A stretch of 64,000 bases of DNA. It comes from Arenimonas donghaensis DSM 18148 = HO3-R19 (GTDB lineage Bacteria > Pseudomonadota > Gammaproteobacteria > Xanthomonadales > Xanthomonadaceae). Shown here piece by piece: positions 47,125 through 55,720 of this stretch (position 1 is its first letter; every line of letters starts with the position of its first letter). A program made the translations under genes and the position numbers. Under the pieces are notes generated by a model, which saw nothing but the letters and a program-made list of their open reading frames with translations, did not search any database and had not been told where the DNA came from. Where the stretch lies: the NCBI RefSeq assembly GCF_000743535.1, contig NZ_AVCJ01000043.1, forward strand, positions 95,563-159,562. The letters are read 5' to 3'.

Positions 47125-47916
47125 TTATTCGCCCGATTTGGCCGCCATTTCGTCCAGGCGGGCCAGCATTTCCGCCGGCGGTACGTAGCCACCGAGCTGG
47201 GTGCCGTCGGGCGCGTAGATGGCCGGGGTGCCGTCCAGGCCGATGCGGCGGCCCAGGTCGAAGTCCTGGGTGACCGGGCTGGTGCAGTCGCCCTGGGGCA
47301 GGTCCTTGCCGGCCTTGGCTTCGGTCAGGGCCTTGCGGCGGTCGGGCGCGCACCAGACGTTGACGGCCTTCTGGTAGGACTCCGAGCCGATGCCGGCGCG
47401 CGGATAGAACAGGTAGTTCACGCTGATGCCCAGGCGGTTGTACTGGGCGATTTCGCTGTGCATGCGCCGGCAGTAACCACAGTCGATGTCCGTGAAGACG
47501 GTGACTTCGTACTTGGGCTGGGCCGCGGCGAACAGGATGCCGGTGTCCTCGCCGAGGCCGGCGAGCATGCCGCGGCGCAGCCGGGCTTCGCTGGCCTGGG
47601 TGAGGCTTTCGCGGCTGGCGATGTCGACCAGCGACCCCTGCAGCAGCTGCTTGCCGTCCTGGGAGACGTACAGGACGCGCGCACCCACCGCGACTTCCAC
47701 GAAGCCGGGGATGGGCGACGGCGCGATGCCGTCGATCTTCATGCCCGGCGCCAGGGTCTGCAGCGCGGCCTGGATGCGCTCGCGGGTGGCGGCGTCGGCG
47801 GTGGCCGGTGCGGCAGCGGCCTTCGCCCCGGCCTTGGCCTCGGTGGCCGGCGTTTCGGCGGCGCAGGCGGCCAGGGAGGTCGTGAGGGCGAGGGCGAGCA
47901 GGGTCGGGCGGATCAT
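47125..47916 (-). CDS. dsbC: DsbC-like thiol:disulfide interchange lipoprotein
   Basis: 263 residues from the ATG at 47914-47916. N-terminal DsbC dimerisation domain (about 45-110) and a thioredoxin fold with CGYC in [13 protein letters not shown] (near 143-146), plus the cis-proline segment [12 protein letters not shown] and a second cysteine pair (WCAP ... GDC). Isomerase/oxidoreductase in the envelope. Unlike soluble E. coli DsbC, the signal ends in a lipobox LAAC (Cys18) followed by an Ala-rich linker, so it is predicted to be a lipoprotein. Probably serves disulfide-containing exported proteins. Confidence 0.88.
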   Translation of the reverse strand: MIRPTLLALALTTSLAACAAETPATEAKAGAKAAAAPATADAATRERIQAALQTLAPGMKIDGIAPSPIPGFVEVAVGARVLYVSQDGKQLLQGSLVDIASRESLTQASEARLRRGMLAGLGEDTGILFAAAQPKYEVTVFTDIDCGYCRRMHSEIAQYNRLGISVNYLFYPRAGIGSESYQKAVNVWCAPDRRKALTEAKAGKDLPQGDCTSPVTQDFDLGRRIGLDGTPAIYAPDGTQLGGYVPPAEMLARLDEMAAKSGE

Positions 47917-48010
47917 CAGGTGGAATTCCCAGGAACGTAGCGGAGGCAATGCCGGTCCGACCCGTCAGGGATCGGAAAGTTCCGCGATTCTCGCACAGGC
48001 GGCCGTCTTC

Positions 48011-48964
48011 TCAGGCGCGCGGGTGGTGCTGCTGGTGCAGGCGCTTGAGCCCCTCGCGCGCCACCAGCGTGTAGATCTGGGTGGTCGACAGCGAGCTGTG
48101 GCCCAGCAGCATTTGCAGGGTTCGCAGGTCGGCGCCGTGGTTGAGCAGGTGGGTGGCGAAGCTGTGGCGCAGCCCGTGCGGGCTGACCCGGGCCGGGTCG
48201 ATGCCCGACAGCACGGCCAGGCGTTTGACGACGTTCCAGAACTGCTGGCGACTCAGGGCCTCGCCGCCGCGCCCCAGGAACAGGGCCGCCGCCGGCTTGC
48301 CCGCGGCCAGGGCGGGACGGGCCTGGTCGAGGTAGGTCTGCAGCCAGTGCTGGGCTTCCTCGCCCAGGGGCACCAGGCGCTCCTTGCCGCCCTTGCCGGT
48401 GACCCGCAGCACCCCCTGGCGCAGGTTGACCGCCATCGCCGGCAGGTTCACCAGCTCGCTCACGCGCAGGCCGGTGGCGTACATCAGTTCAACCATGGCG
48501 CGATCGCGCAGGCCGGCGGCGGTATCCACGTCCGGGGCCTGGATCAGCGCCTCGACTTCGCTTTCCGAAAGCGCCTTGGGCAGGCTGCGCCCCAGCTTGG
48601 GCGGGTCGAGCCGCGCAGTGGGGTCTTCGTCGCGCAGGCCCAGGCGCGCCTGCTGGGCGAAATACGCGCGCAGCGCCGACAAAAGCCGGGCATTGCTGCG
48701 CGCGGCATAACCGGCGGCGGTGCGGTAGGCGAGGTAGTCGAACAGGCCCTGGCGCCCGACGCCGGCCAGGCTCTGGCCGCGGGCGGCCAGCCAGCGCGCC
48801 AGTCCTTCGAGGTCCCGCCGGTAGCTGTCGAGGGTGAGCCGCGCCAGTCCGCTTTCGGCCCAGGCCCGGTCCAGGAAACCGGTGATCGCCCGCTGGTCGG
48901 CCTCCGAGGCCGGCGGCAGGGCCAGGGCGCGGGCGCGACGATCGGCAGGACGGCTTGCGGGCAT
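48011..48964 (-). CDS. xerD: Site-specific tyrosine recombinase XerD
   Basis: 317 residues. N-terminal SAM-like core-binding domain (about 25-115), then the catalytic domain with the full set: R167 (TGLRVSEL), K191 (VTGKGGKER), H263/R266 (SPHGLRHSF), H289 ([11 protein letters not shown]) and Y298 (IYT). Resolves chromosome dimers at dif with XerC. The N-terminus is about 15 residues longer than E. coli Xer[11 protein letters not shown] may not be the exact start. Divergent from the RDD gene and upstream of the dsbC-like gene, a common pairing. Confidence 0.93.
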   Translation of the reverse strand: MPASRPADRRARALALPPASEADQRAITGFLDRAWAESGLARLTLDSYRRDLEGLARWLAARGQSLAGVGRQGLFDYLAYRTAAGYAARSNARLLSALRAYFAQQARLGLRDEDPTARLDPPKLGRSLPKALSESEVEALIQAPDVDTAAGLRDRAMVELMYATGLRVSELVNLPAMAVNLRQGVLRVTGKGGKERLVPLGEEAQHWLQTYLDQARPALAAGKPAAALFLGRGGEALSRQQFWNVVKRLAVLSGIDPARVSPHGLRHSFATHLLNHGADLRTLQMLLGHSSLSTTQIYTLVAREGLKRLHQQHHPRA

Positions 48965-49009
48965 GCCGGCAGCTTAGCGACCGCCACCGGTGCCGGCTAT
49001 GCTGTCGCG

Positions 49010-49492
49010 ATGCCCGAAACCGATTCCTCCGCGAGCGCAACCCAGCCCGTGCACGCCGCCAGCGCCCACCCGGCCCACCTGGGCTGGCGCCTGTTCGCCA
49101 TGGTTTATGACTTCTTCCCGGCGCTGGCGCTGTGGATCGCCGCCAGTGCGGTGATGCTGCTGGCCCGCGGCGGCGAGCCGGTGGTGCCCGGCAGCCTGCT
49201 GTCGTGGCTGGAACTGGCCGTGCTCTGGGCCGTGACCGGCGGCTACGTGGTGCTTTCCTGGCGCCGCGGCGGCCAGACCCTGGGCATGCGGCCCTGGCGC
49301 CTGAAGGTGCTCGGCGCCGACGGCCGCCGCCCTGCCCCGCGCGCCCTGGTGCTGCGCTATGCGGTGGCGACCGTGTCGCTGCTGGCCCTGGGCCTGGGTT
49401 ACCTGTGGTGCCTGGTGGACCGCGAACGCCGCGCCTGGCACGACCTGGCCAGCGGCACGGTGCTGGTCCGGCTGGACGCCGCGCCGCGCTAG
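49010..49492 (+). CDS. RDD family membrane protein
   Basis: 160 residues with three or four membrane segments (about 28-55, 65-83, 115-135). RDD family pattern: Arg in LGWRLFAMVYDFF, Asp in the YDFF and Asp in the C-terminal DRERRAWHDLASGT, preceded by GGQTLGMRPWRLKV. Function of this family is poorly known (transport of small ions or solutes has been proposed for some members). Divergent from xerD; converges on lptG with a 4-base gap. Confidence 0.87.
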   Translation: MPETDSSASATQPVHAASAHPAHLGWRLFAMVYDFFPALALWIAASAVMLLARGGEPVVPGSLLSWLELAVLWAVTGGYVVLSWRRGGQTLGMRPWRLKVLGADGRRPAPRALVLRYAVATVSLLALGLGYLWCLVDRERRAWHDLASGTVLVRLDAAPR

Positions 49493-49496
49493 CGGA

Positions 49497-50597
49497 TCAT
49501 TCGCGCCTGGCGAACACGCCCCAACACACCGCCATCAGCGCGATCGGCGGCAGCAGGTAGGCCAGCCGCGCATCGAAACGGTAGACGTCCGACAGGCTCA
49601 CCACCAGGCGCTGCGCCAGCAGGTAGCCGATGCCGATGACGATGGCGACGAACAGGCGCTTGCCGAAGCCGCCCGAGCGCAGCGAGCCGAAGGCAAAGGG
49701 CAGCGCGGCCAGGCACAGCACCACCACGTTGAGCGGATAGAACCAGCGCGCCCAATACGCATTCACGAACGACTTGGCGTCCAGGCCGTTGCGTTCCAGG
49801 TAGCCGATGTTGCGCCGCAGCTCGGCGCTGGACAGGTAACGCGGACGCGCGACCGCCGAAGACACGACTTCGTCGCCCAGGGCCGTGCGCCAGGCTTCGG
49901 TCTCGTGGGTTTCGACCTCGACCGAACGTGCGTCGAAGCGCGTGCGCCTGACGTCGTGCAGCCGCCACTCGCCCCGGCGGTGTTCGGCCTTGTCGGCCTC
50001 CGCCAGCGACAGCAGGCGGCCCGTGTCGTCGAATTCGTACAGGCGGACGCCCTGCAGTTCGGTCCAGGTCTCGCCGTCCTGTTCGCGGCGCTGGCCGTCG
50101 CGGGCGTTGAGGAAGATATTGCCTTCGCGCGCCCACAGGCCCGACACCCGCGCCATCACCACGTCGCCGGCCTTGGCCGAGTTCACCACCAGCTGCGCGT
50201 TCTGTTCGCCCAGGGGGGCGGCGGTTTCGGCGTTGATCATCATCAGCAGCGCCAGCAGGCCGCTCGAACCCAGGGCACCCAGGCCGATGCGCAGGCGGGA
50301 AAGCCCGACCGCGCGCATGGCGGTGAGCTCCGAATGCGCGGCCAGCCCCCCCAGGCCGAGCACGGTGCCGATCAGCGCCGTGGTCGGGAAGAGTTCGTAG
50401 GCGCGCCGGGGCAGCGTGTACAGCGTGTAGAGGAAGGCATGGCTGAGCGTGTAACCGCCCTCGCCCACTTCGTCGAGCTCGTTGACCATGGCCGTGAGCA
50501 GGTCGAAACCCAGCAACACCGCCCAGGTCGCCAGCGTCGCGAGCAGTACGCTGCGGGCGAGGTAGGCGTCGATGCGCCCTGGCCGGAGCAGCATCAT
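49497..50597 (-). CDS. lptG: LPS export system permease LptG
   Basis: 366 residues from the first ATG of an ATG-ATG pair (50595-50597), overlapping the lptF stop. YjgP/YjgQ family: six membrane helices (three N-terminal, three C-terminal) around a periplasmic jellyroll domain (about 125-260). With LptF and the LptB ATPase it extracts LPS from the inner membrane and hands it to LptC/LptA. The lptF-lptG order is conserved. Confidence 0.95.
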   Translation of the reverse strand: MMLLRPGRIDAYLARSVLLATLATWAVLLGFDLLTAMVNELDEVGEGGYTLSHAFLYTLYTLPRRAYELFPTTALIGTVLGLGGLAAHSELTAMRAVGLSRLRIGLGALGSSGLLALLMMINAETAAPLGEQNAQLVVNSAKAGDVVMARVSGLWAREGNIFLNARDGQRREQDGETWTELQGVRLYEFDDTGRLLSLAEADKAEHRRGEWRLHDVRRTRFDARSVEVETHETEAWRTALGDEVVSSAVARPRYLSSAELRRNIGYLERNGLDAKSFVNAYWARWFYPLNVVVLCLAALPFAFGSLRSGGFGKRLFVAIVIGIGYLLAQRLVVSLSDVYRFDARLAYLLPPIALMAVCWGVFARRE

Positions 50598-51673
50598 GCC
50601 GCCACCCGCCGGCGCGGCATGCGGCCGTCGGCCAGGTACAGCCAGCCCGCGAGCGCGGCCATGGGCAGCAGCAGCCACCACAGTCCCAGCCAGGTCGGCA
50701 GCGTGCCCACGGCCAGCCAGCCCTTGCCCAGCACCAGCAGGATCATGGCGTTGATGTAGATCAGCAGGGCCGCCAGGATGCGGCCGTAGCGCGCCTGGCG
50801 GGGCTCGCCGCGCCCCAGCGGCATCGCCAGCACGCCCAGCAGCAGCACCATCAGCGGGGTGGCGATGCGCCAGTGCAGTTCGGCTCGAGGGGCCGCGCCG
50901 GTCGCCGGCCACAGCGCCCGCGTCGGCACCGCGTCGAGGGCGTCGGCATCGACATCGGGTTCGCGATCGGGCACCTGCAGTTCGTTTTCGGCGAAACGCA
51001 TCATCCGGAAATCGCGTGCGGCGGGGTCGCCTTCGACCCGGAAGCCGTCGCGCAGCAGCAGGTAGCGGCCCAGTTCACCTTCCAGGATCAGTTCGCCCTC
51101 GCGGGCGGTGACCACGTCGAGCCGGCCATCGCGCTCGGACTGCACGAACATGCGGCCAAACCGCGCGCCTTCGGCGTCGATCTCGCCGACGTAGAGGATG
51201 CCGGCACGCCCCGGCAGCTCGATGAAGCGGCCGGCCTCCAGGCCCGCCACCAGGAAGGAGCGGTTGGCGTCCTCGACCATGCGCTGCGCCAGCCGGGCCC
51301 CGGCCGGTGCGGCCCACAACGAGGCCAGCGCGACCACCAGGGCCACGGGAACCGTCACCAGCAGCAGCGGCCGCCAAAGCTGGCGCGGACCCAGGCCGAC
51401 CGCGGCCAGCACGGCCATCTCGCTGTCGCCGTAGAGCCGGCCGACCGACAGCAGCAGGCCCACGAACAGCGCCAGCGGCAGCAGCAGCGGCAGGACCTGG
51501 ATCGAGCGCAGGCCCAGCTGGGACAGCAGCAGGCCGGCCGGCACCTTGCCGCGGGCGATTTCGCTCATCAGGTCGACCAGCAGCCCGCCCAGGCCCACCA
51601 GCAGCAGCACGACGGCGACCGCGGCAACGGACTGGGCGAACTGGCGCGTCAGGTAACGCTCGATGAGCAGCAT
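50594..51673 (-). CDS. lptF: LPS export system permease LptF
   Basis: 359 residues, YjgP/YjgQ family, starting [15 protein letters not shown]. Six membrane helices flank a periplasmic beta domain (about 120-250). Partner of LptG. Divergent from pepA with 73 bases between starts, an arrangement (lptFG/pepA/holC) common in gammaproteobacteria. Confidence 0.95.
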   Translation of the reverse strand: MLLIERYLTRQFAQSVAAVAVVLLLVGLGGLLVDLMSEIARGKVPAGLLLSQLGLRSIQVLPLLLPLALFVGLLLSVGRLYGDSEMAVLAAVGLGPRQLWRPLLLVTVPVALVVALASLWAAPAGARLAQRMVEDANRSFLVAGLEAGRFIELPGRAGILYVGEIDAEGARFGRMFVQSERDGRLDVVTAREGELILEGELGRYLLLRDGFRVEGDPAARDFRMMRFAENELQVPDREPDVDADALDAVPTRALWPATGAAPRAELHWRIATPLMVLLLGVLAMPLGRGEPRQARYGRILAALLIYINAMILLVLGKGWLAVGTLPTWLGLWWLLLPMAALAGWLYLADGRMPRRRVAA

Positions 51674-51705
51674 TCAGGGGCGCCGGGATGGGAAGGGAGT
51701 GGGCT

Positions 51706-51714
51706 TGCTAGAAT
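51706..51714 (+). promoter_or_regulatory. Extended -10 promoter of pepA-holC
   Basis: TGCTAGAAT: an extended -10 (TG at 51706-51707, TAGAAT 51709-51714), about 33 bases ahead of the pepA ATG. No good -35, as expected for extended -10 promoters. Confidence 0.55.
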
Positions 51715-51746
51715 CGGGGTTTGTGAATTGTAACGGTGACTTGCCC

Positions 51747-53222
51747 ATGAGCCTCGAATTTCGCCTGAACCGCCCCGAACCCACCAGCGCCGACACCGAT
51801 TGTGTCGTCGTGGGCCTTTACGCCGACGGAACCCTGTCCGCGTCGGGTGCGGCCATCGACAAGGCGGCCGGTGGCCGGCTGTCGGCCCTGGCCAAGCGCG
51901 GCGACCTGTCGGGCAAGACCGGCCGCACCGCCATGGTCCACGACCTCGATGGCGTGAAGGCTCCGCGCGTGCTGGTGGTGGGCCTGGGCGAACAGGCCAA
52001 GTTCAGCGCGCCGCAGTTCCAGAAGGCGGTCGCCGACGCCGTGCGCGCCCTGCGTTCCGGGCCCGTGCACAGCGCCCTGCTCACGCTCCCGGAACTGGCC
52101 GTGGCCGGCCGTGACGCCGGCTGGGCGGTGCGCGAGGCCGTCGTCGCCGCCGACCACGCGGCCTATGCCTACACCGCGACCTGCAGCAAGAACGAGCGCA
52201 AGGACGGCATCAAGTCGGTGGACATCGCCGGCGACGACGCGCACAAGGCCGAATTCGAACGCGGCCAGGCCATCGCCGCCGGCGTCGAGCTGGCGCGCGA
52301 GCTGGGCAACCTGCCGCCGAACATCTGCAACCCCGGCTACCTGGCCGACGCCGCGCACCGCATCGCCAAGGACCACGAAGGCGTGACGGCCGAGGTGCTC
52401 GACCGCGCCGAGATGGAAAAGCTGGGCATGGGATCGCTGCTGGCGGTCGCCCGCGGTTCTGCCAATCCGCCGCGCCTGGTGGTGCTGCGCTACAACGGCG
52501 CCGGCGACGCCAAGCCCTACGCCCTGGTCGGCAAGGGCATCACCTTCGACTCCGGCGGCGTCAACCTCAAGGTCCAGGGCGGCATCGAGGACATGAAGTT
52601 CGACATGTGCGGCGCAGCCAGCGTCTTCGGCACCTTCCTCTCGGTGGCGAAGATGAAGCTGCCCCTGAACCTGGTGATGGTGGTGCCGGCGGTCGAGAAC
52701 ATGGTCGACGCCGATTCCTACCGGCCCAGCGACGTGCTGACCTCGATGTCGGGCAAGACCATCGAAGTGGGCAATACCGACGCCGAAGGCCGCCTGATCC
52801 TGTGTGATGCGCTGACCTACGTGCAGCGCTACGAGCCGCAGGCCATCGTCGACGTCGCCACGCTCACCGGCGCCTGCGTGATCGCCCTGGGCAAACACGC
52901 CGCCGGCCTGATGTCCAAGCACGACGACCTGGCCGACGAACTGCTGGCCGCCGGCGAGATGGCGCACGACCGCGCCTGGCGCCTGCCGCTGTGGGACGAC
53001 TACCAGAGCCAGCTCGAGTCCGGCTTCGCCGACGTCTACAACATCGGTGGCAAGTCCGCCGGCACGATCACCGCCGGCTGTTTCCTCTCGCGCTTCACCG
53101 AAGGCCAGCGCTGGGCCCACATCGACATCGCCGGTGTGTCCAACACCGAGGGCCGCAAGGGCATGGCCACTGGCCGCCCGGTGGGCCTGCTGTCGCAGTG
53201 GCTGATCGACCGGGCCGGCTGA
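51747..53222 (+). CDS. pepA: Leucyl aminopeptidase (M17)
   Basis: 491-residue dinuclear metalloaminopeptidase. N-terminal macro-like domain (1-170), catalytic domain with [19 protein letters not shown] (metal/catalytic Lys and Asp), the NTDAEGRL signature near 345-352, and [14 protein letters not shown]. Homologues also bind DNA as cofactors in Xer recombination (xerD is in this window). Start [12 protein letters not shown]. Cotranscribed with holC, 5-base gap. Confidence 0.97.
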   Translation: MSLEFRLNRPEPTSADTDCVVVGLYADGTLSASGAAIDKAAGGRLSALAKRGDLSGKTGRTAMVHDLDGVKAPRVLVVGLGEQAKFSAPQFQKAVADAVRALRSGPVHSALLTLPELAVAGRDAGWAVREAVVAADHAAYAYTATCSKNERKDGIKSVDIAGDDAHKAEFERGQAIAAGVELARELGNLPPNICNPGYLADAAHRIAKDHEGVTAEVLDRAEMEKLGMGSLLAVARGSANPPRLVVLRYNGAGDAKPYALVGKGITFDSGGVNLKVQGGIEDMKFDMCGAASVFGTFLSVAKMKLPLNLVMVVPAVENMVDADSYRPSDVLTSMSGKTIEVGNTDAEGRLILCDALTYVQRYEPQAIVDVATLTGACVIALGKHAAGLMSKHDDLADELLAAGEMAHDRAWRLPLWDDYQSQLESGFADVYNIGGKSAGTITAGCFLSRFTEGQRWAHIDIAGVSNTEGRKGMATGRPVGLLSQWLIDRAG

Positions 53223-53227
53223 AGACC

Positions 53228-53653
53228 ATGGCGCGCGCCGATTTCTACCTGATCGGCAAACCGCGTTTTCGCGAACAGCCGCTGCTACTGGTGTGCGAAC
53301 TGGCCCGCAAGGCCGTGCACGCCGGCCAGCCGCTGCTGGTGCTGGCGGCCTCGGCCCAGCAGGCCGAGGCCCTGGACGACCTGATGTGGTCGTTCGACCC
53401 CGACGAGTTCCTGCCGCACCAGATCGCCGGCATGGACGAGGACGAAGACGAGGTCGAGGTGCTCATCGCCGCCCCGGAGCAGTCGCCGCCGCTGCGGCCG
53501 CTGGTCCTGAACCTGCGCGACGCGCCGGTGCCGGCCGGCTTCGAACGCGTGCTGGAAGTGGTGCCCGCCGACCCCGCCGCCCGCGCGCCGCTGCGCGAGC
53601 GCTGGAAGCACTACCAGGCGCAAGGCGTCGAACTGAACAAGTTCGATATGTAA
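53228..53653 (+). CDS. holC: DNA polymerase III chi subunit
   Basis: 141 residues, MARADFYLIGKPRFREQPLLLVCELARKA, typical HolC; followed by DDLMWSFDPDEFLPH and VLNLRDAPVPAGFERVLEVV. Links the clamp loader to SSB. An acidic insert (MDEDEDEVEVLI) is present in the middle. The pepA-holC order is conserved. The gene ends two bases before a long perfect inverted repeat. Confidence 0.93.
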   Translation: MARADFYLIGKPRFREQPLLLVCELARKAVHAGQPLLVLAASAQQAEALDDLMWSFDPDEFLPHQIAGMDEDEDEVEVLIAAPEQSPPLRPLVLNLRDAPVPAGFERVLEVVPADPAARAPLRERWKHYQAQGVELNKFDM

Positions 53654-53655
53654 CA

Positions 53656-53732
53656 GCGCCTTCTGTGGGAGGGACTTCAGTCCCGAGCGCTTTCGGGACT
53701 GAAGTCCCTCCCACAGAAGGCGCTCCTACAGG
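53656..53732. repeat. Paired REP-like motifs forming a 31-bp perfect hairpin between holC and pepP
   Basis: Left arm from 53656 (GCGCCTTCTGTGGGAGGG...) and right arm to 53723 are perfect reverse complements over about 31 bases, with a 6-7 base centre (GCGCTT). It is two head-to-head copies of the TGTGGGAGGGACTTCAGTCC motif. On the right it runs on into CGCTCCTACAGG, the end of a GTAGGAG-type REP, and this supplies the pepP stop codon. Between convergent genes it could act as a bidirectional terminator, although there is no T-run. Confidence 0.85.
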
Positions 53733-55039
53733 CCTTGTGCCATGACGGCTTCGATCTGGTCGGCGTCCTTGGGGACGCCGTCGGTCAGCACCTCGTGGCC
53801 GGTCTTGGTGATGGCGACGTCGTCTTCGATGCGGATGCCGATGCCCTGCCACTTGGCCGGCACGCCCTTGCTGCCCGGCGGGATGTACAGGCCCGGTTCG
53901 ATGGTGAAGACCATGCCCGGCTCGAGTTCGCGGTAGTCACCGGCGACCTTGTATTCGCCGACGTCGTGCACGTCCAGGCCGATCCAGTGGCCGGTCTTGT
54001 GCGGATAGAAGCGCCGGTACGCACCCGAGCGCAGGGCCGCCTTGAGGCTGCCCTTGAGCAGGCCCAGGGAAAGCAGGCCTTCTGTGAGTACTTCCACCGC
54101 CGCCTCGTGGCCCAGGATCCAGGGGCGGCCGGGACGGGCGTGGGCCATCGCGGCTTCCTGGGCCGCCAGCACGATGTCGTAGAGCGCGCGCTGCTGCTTG
54201 TCGTAGCGCCCGTTCACCGGCCAGGTGCGGGTGATGTCGGAGGCGTAGCCGGCGTATTCCGCGCCGGCATCGCAAAGCAGCAGGTCGCCGTCGGCCAGGG
54301 CCGACTTGTTGGCCCGGTAGTGCAGCACGCAGCCGTTGGCGCCGGCGCCGACGATCGGCTCGTAGGCGGCCACGGCATCGTGTCGCCGGTAGGTGTATTG
54401 CAGCGCCGCTTCGACTTCGTATTCATGGCCACCGGCGCGGGTGGCGCGCATGGCCGCCATCTGCGCCTCGGCGGCGATGCTGCAGGCACGGCGCATCAGC
54501 TTGAGTTCGCCGGGGCTCTTGAACAGGCGCAGTTCGTGCAGCAGGTGGCCCAGTTCCAGGAATTCGTGCGGCGGCTGGGCACCCTGGCGCACCTGGGAGC
54601 GGACCCGGTTCACCCAGCCGATCAGCTTGAGGTCGAATTCGGTGTCGCGGCCGAAGTGGTAATAGACCCGCGATCGTCCCTCGAGCAGGCCCGGCAGGAT
54701 CTCGTCCAGGTCGGCGATCGGGTAGGCGTCGTCCACGCCATAGGCGTCCACCGCGCCCTCCGGACCGGCGCGCGGCCCGTCCCAGGTTTCGCGTTCGGCG
54801 TCGCGCTCGCGGCAAAACAGCAGGACCTCGCCGTGGGCACGCCCGGGCACCAGCACCAGCACGGCTTCGGGCTCAGGAAAGCCGCACAGGTACCAGAAGT
54901 CGCTGTCCTGGCGATAGGGATAGTGGGTGTCGTGGCTGCGCACGCGCTCGGGCGCGGTCGGCAGGATGAGGATGGCGTCCTCGTCCGCCATGCGCATGAG
55001 CTGCTTGCGGCGTCGTGCGAATTCGGCCGGCTTGATCAT
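53726..55039 (-). CDS. pepP: Xaa-Pro aminopeptidase P
   Basis: 437 residues from the ATG at 55037-55039. N-terminal creatinase-like domain with DSDFWYLCGFPEPEAVLVL; C-terminal pita-bread metalloprotease domain with metal ligands in LLLCDAGAEYAGYASDITRTW (two Asp), HKTGHWIGLDVHD (His), FTIEPGLYI and GIRIEDDV (two Glu). Removes N-terminal residues next to proline. The stop TAG lies inside the CTGTAGGAG of a REP-like repeat, so the last codons may have been set by the repeat. pepP-ygfB is a conserved pair. Confidence 0.95.
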   Translation of the reverse strand: MIKPAEFARRRKQLMRMADEDAILILPTAPERVRSHDTHYPYRQDSDFWYLCGFPEPEAVLVLVPGRAHGEVLLFCRERDAERETWDGPRAGPEGAVDAYGVDDAYPIADLDEILPGLLEGRSRVYYHFGRDTEFDLKLIGWVNRVRSQVRQGAQPPHEFLELGHLLHELRLFKSPGELKLMRRACSIAAEAQMAAMRATRAGGHEYEVEAALQYTYRRHDAVAAYEPIVGAGANGCVLHYRANKSALADGDLLLCDAGAEYAGYASDITRTWPVNGRYDKQQRALYDIVLAAQEAAMAHARPGRPWILGHEAAVEVLTEGLLSLGLLKGSLKAALRSGAYRRFYPHKTGHWIGLDVHDVGEYKVAGDYRELEPGMVFTIEPGLYIPPGSKGVPAKWQGIGIRIEDDVAITKTGHEVLTDGVPKDADQIEAVMAQGL

Positions 55040-55046
55040 GGCCGGC

Positions 55047-55598
55047 TCAGTTGAGCTTGCGGCGGTGCCGGGGGCCCAGCACGCAGTCGCTGTGCAGCAG
55101 CAGGGCGGCGACGCGGATGAACTCGGTGACCTCCTCCAGCGCCTCGGCGTCGGCTTCGGGCTCTTCATAGGTCAGGTCGCTGGCGGCGATGCGGGCCATG
55201 TCGGCCAGGGCCTCCTCGGATTCCTCGGACAACGGCGGGTTGGCGCCCGAGGCCAGGCCGAAACCGCCCAGGAAGCCGCGGCACCAGGCCAGCAGGCCGT
55301 CGCCACGCTCCTCGACGGGGCGATCTTCGGCCGGCAGCAGCAGTTCGAAGCCGAAATCCGGCGATTCGAGCTGGCCGGTGCTGGCCAGGTACAGCTGGTC
55401 AAGGGCACTGTCGGGCTCGACCGGCGACAGCAGCGCGTCGGACATCACCGCCGCGAACCAGCCCTTGCGTTCGTGCGCGCCACCGCCGGAAAGGTAGCCA
55501 CACAGCGACCCATGCAGCTCGGAAGCGTCCAGCGAAGCCTCCAGGGACTGGAGCTCGGCGGCTACGAGGGCATGGGCTGGGAGCGGGGCTTGGGTCAT
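55047..55598 (-). CDS. ygfB: UPF0149 (YgfB/YecA) family protein
   Basis: 183-residue helical acidic protein. Motifs SELHGSLCGYLSGGG near 26-40, FGFELLLPAEDRPVEERGDGL, WCRGFLGGFGLA and the C-terminal VRVAALLLHSD. Homologues precede pepP in E. coli and others; in Pseudomonas aeruginosa YgfB affects an antibiotic-response regulator, but a general function is not agreed. Seven bases before pepP; divergent from the GGDEF/EAL gene over 122 bases. Confidence 0.9.
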   Translation of the reverse strand: MTQAPLPAHALVAAELQSLEASLDASELHGSLCGYLSGGGAHERKGWFAAVMSDALLSPVEPDSALDQLYLASTGQLESPDFGFELLLPAEDRPVEERGDGLLAWCRGFLGGFGLASGANPPLSEESEEALADMARIAASDLTYEEPEADAEALEEVTEFIRVAALLLHSDCVLGPRHRRKLN

Positions 55599-55720
55599 GA
55601 AAACGGCCTTGTCGGGGATGCCGGCATTCTAGCAAGGGCCGCCGCGGCGCTTGTCGGGCTGTTAGCGCCACCCTACACTCAGGCAGATAACGGGGACGTC
55701 GCAGGGGACCACCGGTCGTA

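Noticed and set aside
48011..48964. Phage or integron integrase
   Set aside because: Full XerD-like length and motifs, conserved place next to a dsbC-like gene, no att sites or phage genes nearby.
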